Assembly (NCBI GenBank): GCA_017626655.1
Contig: JAGAIH010000082.1
Location: forward strand, 1 to 13,668
Direction of reading: 5' to 3'
DNA from: Clostridia bacterium
Lineage (GTDB): Bacteria; Bacillota_A; Clostridia; Oscillospirales; CAG-272
Length of the DNA stretch: 13,668 nucleotides
Below the pieces are notes generated by a model, which searched no databases, was not told where the DNA came from, and saw only the letters and a program-made list of their open reading frames with translations. The first letter of the stretch is position 1, and every line of letters begins with the position of its first letter. The translations under genes and the position numbers were made by a program. This document shows positions 1 to 6,904 of this stretch, one piece after another.

Positions 1-44
1 ATACCAATAGCTTTTCAGGGATAACGACAAGCACGAGCCGAATA

Positions 45-141
45 CCTTCCCCTCGGGGGAAGGGGGACCGCGTAGCGGTGGATGAGGGTCACCCTACCCA
101 ATTCCACTCTGTTCCGTCAGACCGATAAACCCAAATTTGAA
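45..141 (+). repeat. REP-like composite palindromic element, copy 1
   Basis: Three short inverted repeats in a row: CCTTCCCC/GGGGAAGG (45-63), ACCGC-GTA-GCGGT (67-79) and AGGGT-C-ACCCT (85-95). They are followed by a conserved tail ending in AAACCCAAATTTGAA (127-141). The 61 bases from 81 to 141 match 8016-8076 at 56 positions by my hand alignment, so this is a dispersed repeat and not chance structure. It lies directly upstream of the first gene. Bases 1-44 hold nothing I recognise. Confidence 0.8.
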
Positions 142-184
142 GCATTTTGCCCCCCGATCGAATTCACATAAAGGAGACACACGG

Positions 185-1522
185 ATGCTCACACAGGAAG
201 CCTACAAGCAGTTTTTTGAGTCCCGCGATTTTCAAAAGAAATGGCAAGCCTACAAGGACGCCTTTGGCAAGGATCTGGACGGGCTGTTCGGGGAGAACTA
301 CAACGCAAAGGTGAGACTGACCGAAGGGTTGCAGTTACTGTTGGATGGTAAGCTCCACGACGCGTATCACGGTCACATCCGCCATTTTGCGGGCTCCTGT
401 GAGACCAAGACAGACCGCCGTATCTATGAAAGATTGGTAAATCTCTGCTACAACGAAAAAGAAATGGCCACGGTTCGTGCAGGGGATTGGGTCAAACGCT
501 CGTTGGGGGATGATTTCCTCTATGCCCGTGTGGAGAAACGGATAGCCGAGGGAGCCGTTGTCAAGGAGATCTTTACCCGCGGCTTGGTCTATATGAGGGA
601 TCAGGTACGGGATCAGCCCTATTTCCGTTTGGAGATCACCGATCTGAAATGCTATCAGCTTCCCTCCCCCGACGAGCTGGCGCGCATCCATGCCTATTTC
701 GCGGAGCATCCCGAAGAAGACGGGCTGACGAGACGAAACACCGAGCGGATGCTGGCCTATCGGGATGCCGCCTTGAAGAGCGGTATGCAAGAGGCCGCCT
801 GGGAGCACAGTCAATTCCACTTCTATCGGCGCACCGCCGACAAGACGGCTTTCGCCCTCAATCTGAAGGACTTTGGCACCCACATCCGTGTGGTATACGG
901 CTTCACGACCATTCCCGACGAAGACTTCTTCCGCGACCACGGGGGAGATGACGACGATATCAAGCTCCGCCACGCCGCTATCATACGGGACGATGAAGAC
1001 GAAGCCGAGGCCGCCCGCGCCATACAGGCGGTGTATGAGCAGTACCGCCACACGGAAAAGGACGATATCCTCGCGCTGAAAAAGGAGCGGCAGAAGGAGT
1101 TTCTGTCCCGCATCCACGCCTACCTCAAGCCCTTGGGCTTTGCCAAGAAGGCTTACAAGTGGACGAGAAAGCTCCCCGATGGCTTTGTGCTGGAATTTGA
1201 GGCCCAGAAGTCGGCCTATTCGGACATATATTACTTCAATATCTCGCTGTACCCTGTGGGTCAGCCCTACCCCGCCTGCTTCAGCACGCGGCTGACCACC
1301 GACGGAGAGCAGACCCACAACTGGCAGATCCTCACCGACGAGCAATTCCGCGAGATCATGGCAAAAGCCATTGAGACCTACCTCCGTCCCATCCTGCAAA
1401 CGCCCCGATCCGAGCTGGGCAAGGACTCCCGCATCTGGACGGGGTGCCTCTGTCAGCGGGACAGGTGCGAGGCTTGCTGGGTGGAGAAGAATCTGTGGGA
1501 GGCGAAAGAGGAGACGAAATGA
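185..1522 (+). CDS. DUF4304-like domain protein, function unknown
   Basis: A 445-residue soluble protein with no signal peptide or membrane segment. I chose ATG 185 because AAGGAG (171-176) lies eight bases before it. An in-frame ATG at 137 would add residues encoded by the end of the repeat and has no ribosome binding site. Residues about 306-405 resemble DUF4304: a helix, then LKPLGFAKKAYKWTRKL, a strand, QKS, and YYFNISLYP. A stretch at about 210-240 (FHFYRRTADKTAFALNL) has a similar look and may be a diverged second copy. An acidic linker follows (DDDD near 255, DDEDEAEA near 269). The C-terminus carries a CxCx4Cx2C cluster (421-431) that could bind metal. DUF4304 has no established biochemical role that I know of. 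The gene ends in ATGA, with a possible alternative start for the next gene at 1519. Domain assignment is by eye. Confidence 0.8.
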   Translation: MLTQEAYKQFFESRDFQKKWQAYKDAFGKDLDGLFGENYNAKVRLTEGLQLLLDGKLHDAYHGHIRHFAGSCETKTDRRIYERLVNLCYNEKEMATVRAGDWVKRSLGDDFLYARVEKRIAEGAVVKEIFTRGLVYMRDQVRDQPYFRLEITDLKCYQLPSPDELARIHAYFAEHPEEDGLTRRNTERMLAYRDAALKSGMQEAAWEHSQFHFYRRTADKTAFALNLKDFGTHIRVVYGFTTIPDEDFFRDHGGDDDDIKLRHAAIIRDDEDEAEAARAIQAVYEQYRHTEKDDILALKKERQKEFLSRIHAYLKPLGFAKKAYKWTRKLPDGFVLEFEAQKSAYSDIYYFNISLYPVGQPYPACFSTRLTTDGEQTHNWQILTDEQFREIMAKAIETYLRPILQTPRSELGKDSRIWTGCLCQRDRCEACWVEKNLWEAKEETK

Positions 1523-1557
1523 ATCCTCCTCCGCGCCATCCCCGAAAGGAGACCGCT

Positions 1558-2115
1558 ATGAACCGTCAGAAGACTCTCCCGCGCAAGACCCAATACCGCA
1601 TCGCCGCCTGGATCCTCGCGGCGGTCTCGGGGTGGCTCATCCTGCTACTGGTGGAGTCCGCGCTGAATATCCCTCTGCTCCATGCCACCCACGAGGACCT
1701 TCCCCGTCGGGAGTACACCTTTGTTTCTATGCGGGTAAACAAGGATCCCGAGGACGGCAGGCGTACCTATCTTATGACCGTGGAGGAAGAGGACCTGCCT
1801 CTGCGAATCCCCGATCTGATGGACTCGCCGCAGCTGCGCTCTCGGCTAGAGGCCTTTGAGGCGGGGGACCGATTCTACTGCTACGTTGACAAGAATTCCG
1901 CTTCTCTGGAGGCGGTGGAGATGGGGGTCTACACCTACGTTGCTTTTTACACCTTGGAAGAGTATCAGGCCGAGCTTGCCGTGAGTCTTTACTCGCTTTT
2001 GGCCATCGGCGGGGTGATACTGGTGATCTCGGTGGGGGCCTCGGTCCGGTGCTTTGTGAAGGCGAGGAGATGCGGGCGGGAGATGCCTGTAGCCGTGAAT
2101 GATCCCATCTCCTGA
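1558..2115 (+). CDS. Two-helix membrane protein, function unknown
   Basis: A 185-residue protein with a hydrophobic segment at about 15-36 (IAAWILAAVSGWLILLLVES), a mostly beta-predicted, probably extracytoplasmic region of about 100 residues, and a second segment at about 141-163 (AVSLYSLLAIGGVILVISVG). A basic cytoplasmic tail follows. ATG 1558 is preceded by GAAAGGAG (1544-1551), the dominant style in this window. A rival start at ATG 1519 overlaps the stop of the upstream gene (ATGA) and has GAGGAG before it; it would add 13 residues rich in Pro, Arg and His. The arrangement recalls small Firmicutes DUF3592-type membrane proteins, but I cannot assign a family. Close spacing suggests cotranscription with the upstream gene. 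Confidence 0.75.
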   Translation: MNRQKTLPRKTQYRIAAWILAAVSGWLILLLVESALNIPLLHATHEDLPRREYTFVSMRVNKDPEDGRRTYLMTVEEEDLPLRIPDLMDSPQLRSRLEAFEAGDRFYCYVDKNSASLEAVEMGVYTYVAFYTLEEYQAELAVSLYSLLAIGGVILVISVGASVRCFVKARRCGREMPVAVNDPIS

Positions 2116-2127
2116 TAAAATAGAAAA

Positions 2128-2202
2128 CGATATGCCCTTCGGGCGTGAGATGCCCGTTGGGCGCGATATGCCTGCGGCGCGATATGCCCTGCGGGCGTGA
2201 TA
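2128..2202 (+). repeat. Tandem array of four GATATGCCC/GGGCG hairpin units
   Basis: Four consecutive units of the form YGAKATGCCC-NN-YGGGCG lie at 2128-2145, 2146-2163, 2164-2179 (two bases shorter) and 2180-2197, followed by a partial TGATA. Each unit can fold into a small GCCC/GGGC hairpin. The array fills the gap between the membrane protein stop and the GAAAGGA ribosome binding site of the rRNA methyltransferase, so it forms that gene's leader if transcribed through. Unit sequences differ by point changes, meaning the array is not freshly duplicated. Confidence 0.85.
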
Positions 2203-2215
2203 GAAAGGATAACAT

Positions 2216-3355
2216 ATGCTCCCCTGCCCTTACGCAAAAAAATGCGGAGGCTGCTCCCTCCAGAACCTCCCCTATGAAGAACAGCTCCACTTGAAGCAGG
2301 CCAAGCTCATCAAGCTCCTTGGCCGTTTTGGCCGTGTGGAGGAGATCATCGGTATGGAGGATCCTACCCATTACCGCAATAAGATCCAGGCGGCCTTCCG
2401 ATCCAAGAGCGGCAAGGTGGTGTCGGGCGTGTATCAGTCTGCCTCCCGCCGCATCGTGGAGGTGGAGTCCTGCATGCTGGAGGACGAGTGCGCCGCGCCC
2501 ATTTTAGCCACCATCCGCAAGCTCTGCGCTTCCATGAAGATCCGCCCCTATGACCTGGAGTCGGGCCAGGGCTTTCTGCGGCACGTCCTGATCCGCAAGG
2601 GATTTGTCAGCGGTGAGATCATGGTGGTGCTGGTGACCACAAAGGGCGAGTTCCGCTCGGAGCGATCCTTTGTCAATGAGCTTTTGCGCCGCCATCCCGA
2701 GATCACCACGGTGGTGCGGAATATCAACCCCACCGATACCTCCCTGTTTCTGGGGGGCGAGAGCCACGTCCTGCATGGGGAGGGGTACATCACCGACCGT
2801 CTGTGCGGTCTGGAGTTCCGCATCAGCCCCCGCTCCTTCTATCAGGTCAATCCCATCCAGACCGAGGTCCTGTACGGCAAGGCCAAGGAGTTCGCGGATC
2901 TGACGGGCCAGGAGACGGTGATCGACGCCTACTGCGGCACGGGGACCATCGGGCTGACCGTGGCCTCGGGGGCAAAGGAAGTCATTGGCGTTGAGGTGAA
3001 CAAGGATGCGGTCGCGGATGCCGTCGAGAACGCGGGGCGCAACGGAGTGGCCAACGCCGTCTTCCACGCCGCCGACGCGGGGGAGTTCATGGAGGCTATG
3101 GCCGCCAAGGGTCAGACCGCTGACGTGGTCATCACCGACCCGCCCAGAGCGGGGTGCAGCGGGAAGTTTTTGCACAGTCTTATTAAGCTGGCTCCCAAGA
3201 GGATCGTGTATGTGTCCTGCAACCCCGAGACGTTGGCGCGGGATCTGTATACCTTGAGCAAGGGCGGGTATAAGGTGAGGAAGATACAGCCGGTGGATAT
3301 GTTTCCGTTTACCTCTCATGCCGAGGTGGTCGTGGGGTTGGAGAGGAAAATATGA
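2216..3355 (+). CDS. rlmD: 23S rRNA (uracil-C5)-methyltransferase, RlmD/RlmCD (TrmA) family
   Basis: A 379-residue cytoplasmic enzyme that would transfer a methyl group from S-adenosylmethionine to C5 of a uracil in 23S rRNA. The N-terminus has the 4Fe-4S cysteines C4, C10 and C13 (CPYAKKCGGC), with C86 as likely fourth ligand. SAM-binding motif: VIDAYCGTGTIGL (235-247). Also seen are DPPR (308-311), catalytic nucleophile C335 (VSCNPETLARD) and general base E370 (HAEVVVGL). Family members with a TRAM domain are about 450 residues; this one begins at the Fe-S cysteines, so the TRAM domain is absent. That short form is common in Firmicutes. Start: GAAAGGA (2203-2209) precedes ATG 2216. Its leader is the hairpin array at 2128-2202, and its stop overlaps the start of the RAYT gene. 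Whether it modifies U747, U1939 or both cannot be read from sequence. Confidence 0.93.
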   Translation: MLPCPYAKKCGGCSLQNLPYEEQLHLKQAKLIKLLGRFGRVEEIIGMEDPTHYRNKIQAAFRSKSGKVVSGVYQSASRRIVEVESCMLEDECAAPILATIRKLCASMKIRPYDLESGQGFLRHVLIRKGFVSGEIMVVLVTTKGEFRSERSFVNELLRRHPEITTVVRNINPTDTSLFLGGESHVLHGEGYITDRLCGLEFRISPRSFYQVNPIQTEVLYGKAKEFADLTGQETVIDAYCGTGTIGLTVASGAKEVIGVEVNKDAVADAVENAGRNGVANAVFHAADAGEFMEAMAAKGQTADVVITDPPRAGCSGKFLHSLIKLAPKRIVYVSCNPETLARDLYTLSKGGYKVRKIQPVDMFPFTSHAEVVVGLERKI

Positions 3356-3933
3356 GTTTACCTGAACGAAAGAACCATCGTTTAAGACCATATGATTACG
3401 GAAAAAGCGGCTACTATTTCATTACGATCTGTACAAACAACCGCTTGCCGCTTCTATCTGTAATTACCTCACGGGAACAAAACGCCCCTTCGGTTTCCTC
3501 TACCCCCATTGTAGGGAGCGGTGCCCTCACCGCTCCGCAACCTTTGGTCACACTTACAGCTTTGGGTGAGACGGTACTTGATAGTTGGAACAAAATTGAA
3601 ACCATGAATGAAAATATTGCAATTGATAAGTATCTTTTCATGCCCGACCATATTCACGGCATTATTCGTATAGATAACCCCGAAAAGATCCAACACCCAA
3701 AAGAGAATTTTGACTTTCAAGTGGCGGAGCGGTGGGGGCACCGCTCCCTACCGGGGGTTATCCGAGATTTCAAATCCGTGACCACCCGACAATACAGATC
3801 CATGTTTCATGTGAATGAATCGTTGTGGCAGTCCTCTTATTATGACACAGTGATCCGTACACGAGAACAGTATATCGATATATGGAACTATATCGAGAAC
3901 AATCCCCAAAAATGGTTATTTGAACACAGTTAA
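3352..3933 (+). CDS. REP-associated tyrosine transposase (RAYT), Y1/HUH family
   Basis: A 193-residue member of the IS200/IS605-related Y1 transposase superfamily. Motifs: YYFITICTNNR (21-31), the metal-binding HUH-type pair H100-x-H102 in FMPDHIHGII, SLWQSSYYD (157-165), and the C-terminal YIENNPQKW, whose Y180 is the likely nucleophile. These enzymes cut and join single-stranded DNA at REP palindromes; the family is known, the activity here is inferred. ATG 3352 overlaps the rlmD stop (ATGA) with GGAGAGG just upstream, so translation is probably coupled. Two 28-base hairpin units sit inside the gene in opposite orientation (3511-3538, 3724-3751), encoding about residues 54-63 and 125-134. 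Both keep the frame and fall between conserved blocks, so the protein may still be active. The gene appears more A+T-rich than rlmD, suggesting transfer. Confidence 0.9.
   Translation: MSLPERKNHRLRPYDYGKSGYYFITICTNNRLPLLSVITSREQNAPSVSSTPIVGSGALTAPQPLVTLTALGETVLDSWNKIETMNENIAIDKYLFMPDHIHGIIRIDNPEKIQHPKENFDFQVAERWGHRSLPGVIRDFKSVTTRQYRSMFHVNESLWQSSYYDTVIRTREQYIDIWNYIENNPQKWLFEHS
3511..3538 (+). repeat. GTAGGGAGCGGTG hairpin unit A, inside the RAYT gene
   Basis: The 28-base unit begins GTAGGGAGCGGTG and contains a perfect 9-bp stem, GGAGCGGTG/CACCGCTCC, around a CCCT loop. It is read in frame as VGSGALTAP within the RAYT. The reverse complement of 3724-3751 matches it at 27 of 28 positions. Confidence 0.85.
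3724..3751 (-). repeat. GTAGGGAGCGGTG hairpin unit B, inverted, inside the RAYT gene
   Basis: This is the reverse-oriented partner of unit A, differing at one base in the loop. It has the same perfect 9-bp stem with a four-G loop on the + strand. It is read in frame as AERWGHRSL. The two units are 185 bases apart and could also pair with each other. Confidence 0.85.
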
Positions 3934-3956
3934 TAGCGTGAAGAAAGGAACCGCCA

Positions 3957-4517
3957 ATGTCCAAGAAATCCCGTGCCTGTACCAAGGCGCGACAAGCGGA
4001 AAAGCAGACCGCCAGCGATCTGGAATTGAAGAAAGCACACATTCGTGACGCCTCCTCCGAGCAGGTGGTTTATTTGCTCCTGTGGGGAGCGCTTACCGCC
4101 GTATGCCTGGCGGTCCCCGTGTTTTTTCAGCCGGCCTCGGTTCCCCTTTGGTTTCTCCCCGCTGTACCGGCTATTCTGACCGCCATATGGGCGGTGCGGG
4201 CGATCCGTTTGCGTCGGGTTGCAAGGCTGTACGAGGGCATTTCCCATGCCGGCGAGGAGACCGTGTCGTTTCGCTGCCGCAAGGTGGATTTCTATGAGCG
4301 GCAGATCTCCAAGTGGAACTCGATCCTGTTCTGCATCGCCTTTTACGCCGAGGACGGACGGGTATTTTACTACGTTTACGCCTATCGGGAGGGGCTTTCA
4401 CCCATTGCGGTCAAGGCAATTCGAAAACAGTATACGGGTGCCGACGTGGAATTTTTGTGCTACCGCGGTACTACGGCCGTAAAAGAATTTGATCCCTACC
4501 AACTCATTCTCACATAG
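3957..4517 (+). CDS. Two-helix membrane protein, function unknown
   Basis: A 186-residue protein. It has a charged N-terminal 35 residues, two hydrophobic segments at about 37-57 and 62-83 with a short PxSVP turn, and a soluble C-terminal region of about 100 residues rich in aromatic strands (FCIAFYAEDGRVFYYVYAY). Both ends are likely cytoplasmic. AAAGGAA (3944-3950) supports ATG 3957. The gene starts 23 bases after the RAYT stop and ends 13 bases before the next start, so it is probably cotranscribed. The membrane hairpin plus beta domain resembles the proteins at 1558 and 9784 in layout but not clearly in sequence. No family recognised. Confidence 0.78.
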   Translation: MSKKSRACTKARQAEKQTASDLELKKAHIRDASSEQVVYLLLWGALTAVCLAVPVFFQPASVPLWFLPAVPAILTAIWAVRAIRLRRVARLYEGISHAGEETVSFRCRKVDFYERQISKWNSILFCIAFYAEDGRVFYYVYAYREGLSPIAVKAIRKQYTGADVEFLCYRGTTAVKEFDPYQLILT

Positions 4518-4530
4518 AAAGGAACCCACC

Positions 4531-5223
4531 ATGAACATCCTCTTCATCGGCAACAGCTACACCTACTTCTCCGACCTCCCCACCCTTTTCGCCGACCTTT
4601 GCCGCGCAAACGGTCACGACGTCCGCGTGGACTCGGTGACGGCGGGCGGGCGCAGGCTCCACGAGTGCCTGACCGAGTTCTGCGATGATCTGAACGTCGA
4701 GGACCCTCTGGGCAAGCGGATCGCCGAGCTTGTGGAGGAGGTGGAGTACGACGTGCTGATCCTCCAGGAGCAGTCCTGCCTTCCCTACCACGATCCCCAG
4801 CGGTTCTTCGCGGGCGCGGTGGGGCTTGCCACCGTCATCGGGGCGTGGCGCACCGTCTTCTACGCCACCTGGGGCCGTATGGACGGCAGTGCGGACCTGG
4901 ACTACTTCGGCAGGACCCGCGAGTCCATGACAGAGGGGCTCCACGACGCCTACTGCCACGCCGCCGCCCTGGTCCACGGTGAGGTGTCCCCCGTGGGTCT
5001 GTGCTTCGCCAAGGCGGTGGAGACCACCCCCGAGATCGACCTGTACGATCCCGACAAGTCCCATCCCTCCTACGCGGGTAGTTGTGTGACGGCTCTGTCC
5101 CACTACAAGACCGTGTTTGGGGAGATGCCTGCGGATCTATCCACTCTGAAGCTGGACGACGCGGTGGCGGCGAAGCTGGTGGCTATCGTGGACGAGGTGG
5201 TACAGGTGGAGGACGGGGAGTAA
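4531..5223 (+). CDS. SGNH-type hydrolase (DUF4886-like)
   Basis: A 230-residue protein. Block I is ILFIGNSYT with nucleophile S9; a glycine block follows at TAGG (37-40). LILQEQS (76-82) is typical of DUF4886-type members, and the C-terminal DPDKSHPSYAGS carries the Asp-His pair (D175/H178). The fold is that of esterases and acyl- or acetyl-hydrolases acting on carbohydrates or lipids; the substrate is not readable. There is no signal peptide, so it is probably cytoplasmic. ATG 4531 has GAAAGGAA (4517-4524) before it; an earlier in-frame ATG (4489) lies within the upstream gene and is less likely. The stop overlaps the next start by one base (TAATG), indicating translational coupling with the acetyltransferase. 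Confidence 0.87.
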   Translation: MNILFIGNSYTYFSDLPTLFADLCRANGHDVRVDSVTAGGRRLHECLTEFCDDLNVEDPLGKRIAELVEEVEYDVLILQEQSCLPYHDPQRFFAGAVGLATVIGAWRTVFYATWGRMDGSADLDYFGRTRESMTEGLHDAYCHAAALVHGEVSPVGLCFAKAVETTPEIDLYDPDKSHPSYAGSCVTALSHYKTVFGEMPADLSTLKLDDAVAAKLVAIVDEVVQVEDGE

Positions 5224-5984
5224 TGGCGGTTTTGTACCGCGAGGAGCTGTGCCGTCTTCTGGCCTTGGAGTACAACTGTGAGTCCGCAGATTTTAGCCGC
5301 GGGGAGAACATTCTGACCGCCTCCCTGCTCCGCGAGGGGCGGCGGGTGTATGGCGCGGAGCCGTATTTCTTCCACATGGTCACCATGGGAGGAAACGCCG
5401 TCATCACGGGGGACGAGAGCCTGCATCCTTTTCTGCGCTCCTTCATGGCTGAACGAACGGGACATTGGCTCTTCGAGCTGCCCAATCTGCTTCCCCTGGA
5501 AGGGGAGCTGAATCGGTTTGGGTACACCTTATCCCAGACCCATCATATGTTTTTGCCCCGTGTTTCGGGGACGCCTGCCTCGCTTTTGGCGGCGCGGGAT
5601 GACGTGGAGATCCGCTGGTTCGAGGGGGAAGATATCCTTCCCTTTTACGGCGATCCGCGACTTCCCAACGCCATCTGCTCCGAGCCGAATCCCGACCGCC
5701 CCGATCGGGTGGTAGTCTGCGCCTATAACGGCGGGGAGCTTGTAGGCATGGCGGGGGCCTCCGAGGACGCGCCCGGGTGGATGCAGATCGGCATTGATAT
5801 TCTGCCCGCCTACCGCTCGCGGAGGCTGGGGAGCCATCTGGTGGCTCTGCTCAAGGAGCGGATCACCGGGATGGGGGCCATTCCCTTTTACGGGACCAGC
5901 GTGTCCAACTACCATTCCTGGAATATCGCGCTGAACTGCGGGTTCGCGCCCGCTTGGGTGGAGGTTGGGTGTCACGCATTATAA
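5223..5984 (+). CDS. GNAT family N-acetyltransferase
   Basis: A 253-residue protein. The C-terminal half (about 130-252) is a GNAT domain with acetyl-CoA-binding motif A at about 188-210 (IGIDILPAYRSRRLGSHLV; RxxxLGS pyrophosphate loop) and a terminal SNYHSWNIALNCGF block matching the usual N-x-x-S-x-x-x-x-x-x-x-G-F pattern. The N-terminal 110 residues look like a diverged helper domain with no motif I recognise. ATG 5223 shares its first base with the upstream stop, and GGAGG lies shortly before it. Coupling to the SGNH hydrolase suggests the pair might handle acetyl or acyl groups on a shared substrate, which is only inference. Confidence 0.87.
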   Translation: MAVLYREELCRLLALEYNCESADFSRGENILTASLLREGRRVYGAEPYFFHMVTMGGNAVITGDESLHPFLRSFMAERTGHWLFELPNLLPLEGELNRFGYTLSQTHHMFLPRVSGTPASLLAARDDVEIRWFEGEDILPFYGDPRLPNAICSEPNPDRPDRVVVCAYNGGELVGMAGASEDAPGWMQIGIDILPAYRSRRLGSHLVALLKERITGMGAIPFYGTSVSNYHSWNIALNCGFAPAWVEVGCHAL

Positions 5985-5999
5985 CCCAAAGGAGACTAC

Positions 6000-6893
6000 A
6001 TGGGAATTGTTTTTGAATCCAGTACACCGATTGAATTCCGTATGAGAAAAGCCCTCACGAAGGAGGGCATTCCATTTACGGAGCAGTATCGCATCAATAC
6101 GGGTGAAAAATTCAGTGAAGTCAAATATGTGGCAGATTTTTTCGTTCAAAACGATAACATAAGACTTTTGATCGAGTGTGACGGCTTTACTTATCATCAC
6201 GGAAAGGGCAAGCAACAACGAGAACGGGACGCGTGGCTGAACTGCAAAGGATACCGGGTACTTCATTTTTCAACCAATGATATCAAATACCGCATGGACG
6301 ATGTGATCGCTTGTATTAAGCTCAATCTACTCTCTCAAGTGACTGTTCCTTTCGCCCCCTCCAAAGCCAGAGAAAAACATTCAATTCCGCCTGCCCGCAA
6401 GGAAGACCACCGCTATGATGTCATTCTGTACTGCTATTACCGACAGATATGGAATAGTATTTACGTCGTGTACGTGTATAAGGATGTTTCCAAAAATATC
6501 ATAAGTGACCAGAGAATCAAAGTATGTCATGACGTCCCCCATGAGCAAATGGCCTCAGCCGCCTTGTTTTTGGCGCTGTCTGACTTGAAAAGGCCTGTTT
6601 CCGTCAAGATTTCGTTCAACGGACACGTACACAACGAATTCGCGGAAAGGATCAAAACCATCCGGACCCAGTTATCCCACTACCCCACCGACAATATGGC
6701 ATTACAGGCAAGCTCATTCTTTCTGGCGTATGCCAATCTGGAAGCATATCCCCGAGGATTCGGACCGGACGATGTGATGAAGGTTCTATCTCTGAAGAAA
6801 AAATGTCTTCAGGTCACAAATACTGATTCCGCCCAAAGATCTTCGGATTTTTCACATTACGAATATTCAGAAATAATCAAAAAAAGCGAATAG
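6000..6893 (+). CDS. DUF559 PD-(D/E)XK-like nuclease with possible degenerate RNase H-like C-terminal region
   Basis: A 297-residue protein. Residues about 8-112 match the DUF559 (Vsr-like endonuclease) pattern: SSTPIEFRMRKAL, YVADFFV with D46, LLIECDG with E59 and D61, HHGKGKQQRERDAWL, GYRVLHFSTNDI. Such domains are metal-dependent DNA nucleases of the PD-(D/E)XK superfamily. Residues about 138-222 follow the order strand-strand-strand-helix-strand: YDVILYCYYR, IYVVYVYKD, IISDQRIKV, HEQMASAALFLALSDL, VSVKISFNG. This looks like an RNase H fold with the helix Glu (E182) kept and the strand-4 Asp replaced by Asn/Phe; this assignment is tentative. ATG 6000 has AAAGGAG (5988-5994). Base composition appears clearly more A+T-rich than the neighbouring genes, suggesting horizontal acquisition. 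No partner methylase or toxin-antitoxin gene is adjacent, so its role (defence, repair or mobile-element related) is open. Confidence 0.78.
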   Translation: MGIVFESSTPIEFRMRKALTKEGIPFTEQYRINTGEKFSEVKYVADFFVQNDNIRLLIECDGFTYHHGKGKQQRERDAWLNCKGYRVLHFSTNDIKYRMDDVIACIKLNLLSQVTVPFAPSKAREKHSIPPARKEDHRYDVILYCYYRQIWNSIYVVYVYKDVSKNIISDQRIKVCHDVPHEQMASAALFLALSDLKRPVSVKISFNGHVHNEFAERIKTIRTQLSHYPTDNMALQASSFFLAYANLEAYPRGFGPDDVMKVLSLKKKCLQVTNTDSAQRSSDFSHYEYSEIIKKSE

Positions 6894-6904
6894 GAATAAA
6901 CATC

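Noticed and set aside
335..1399. Long - strand open frame opposite the DUF4304-like gene
   Set aside because: No ribosome binding site or recognisable motif; it mirrors the codon bias of the + strand gene, which has a good start and a domain match.
2504..3391. Long - strand open frame opposite rlmD and the start of the RAYT gene
   Set aside because: It is antisense to clear catalytic motifs of the methyltransferase and has no motifs of its own.
3352..3933. RAYT gene as a pseudogene because of the embedded repeats
   Set aside because: The frame is intact from start to stop, and the HxH pair and C-terminal tyrosine motif are all present.
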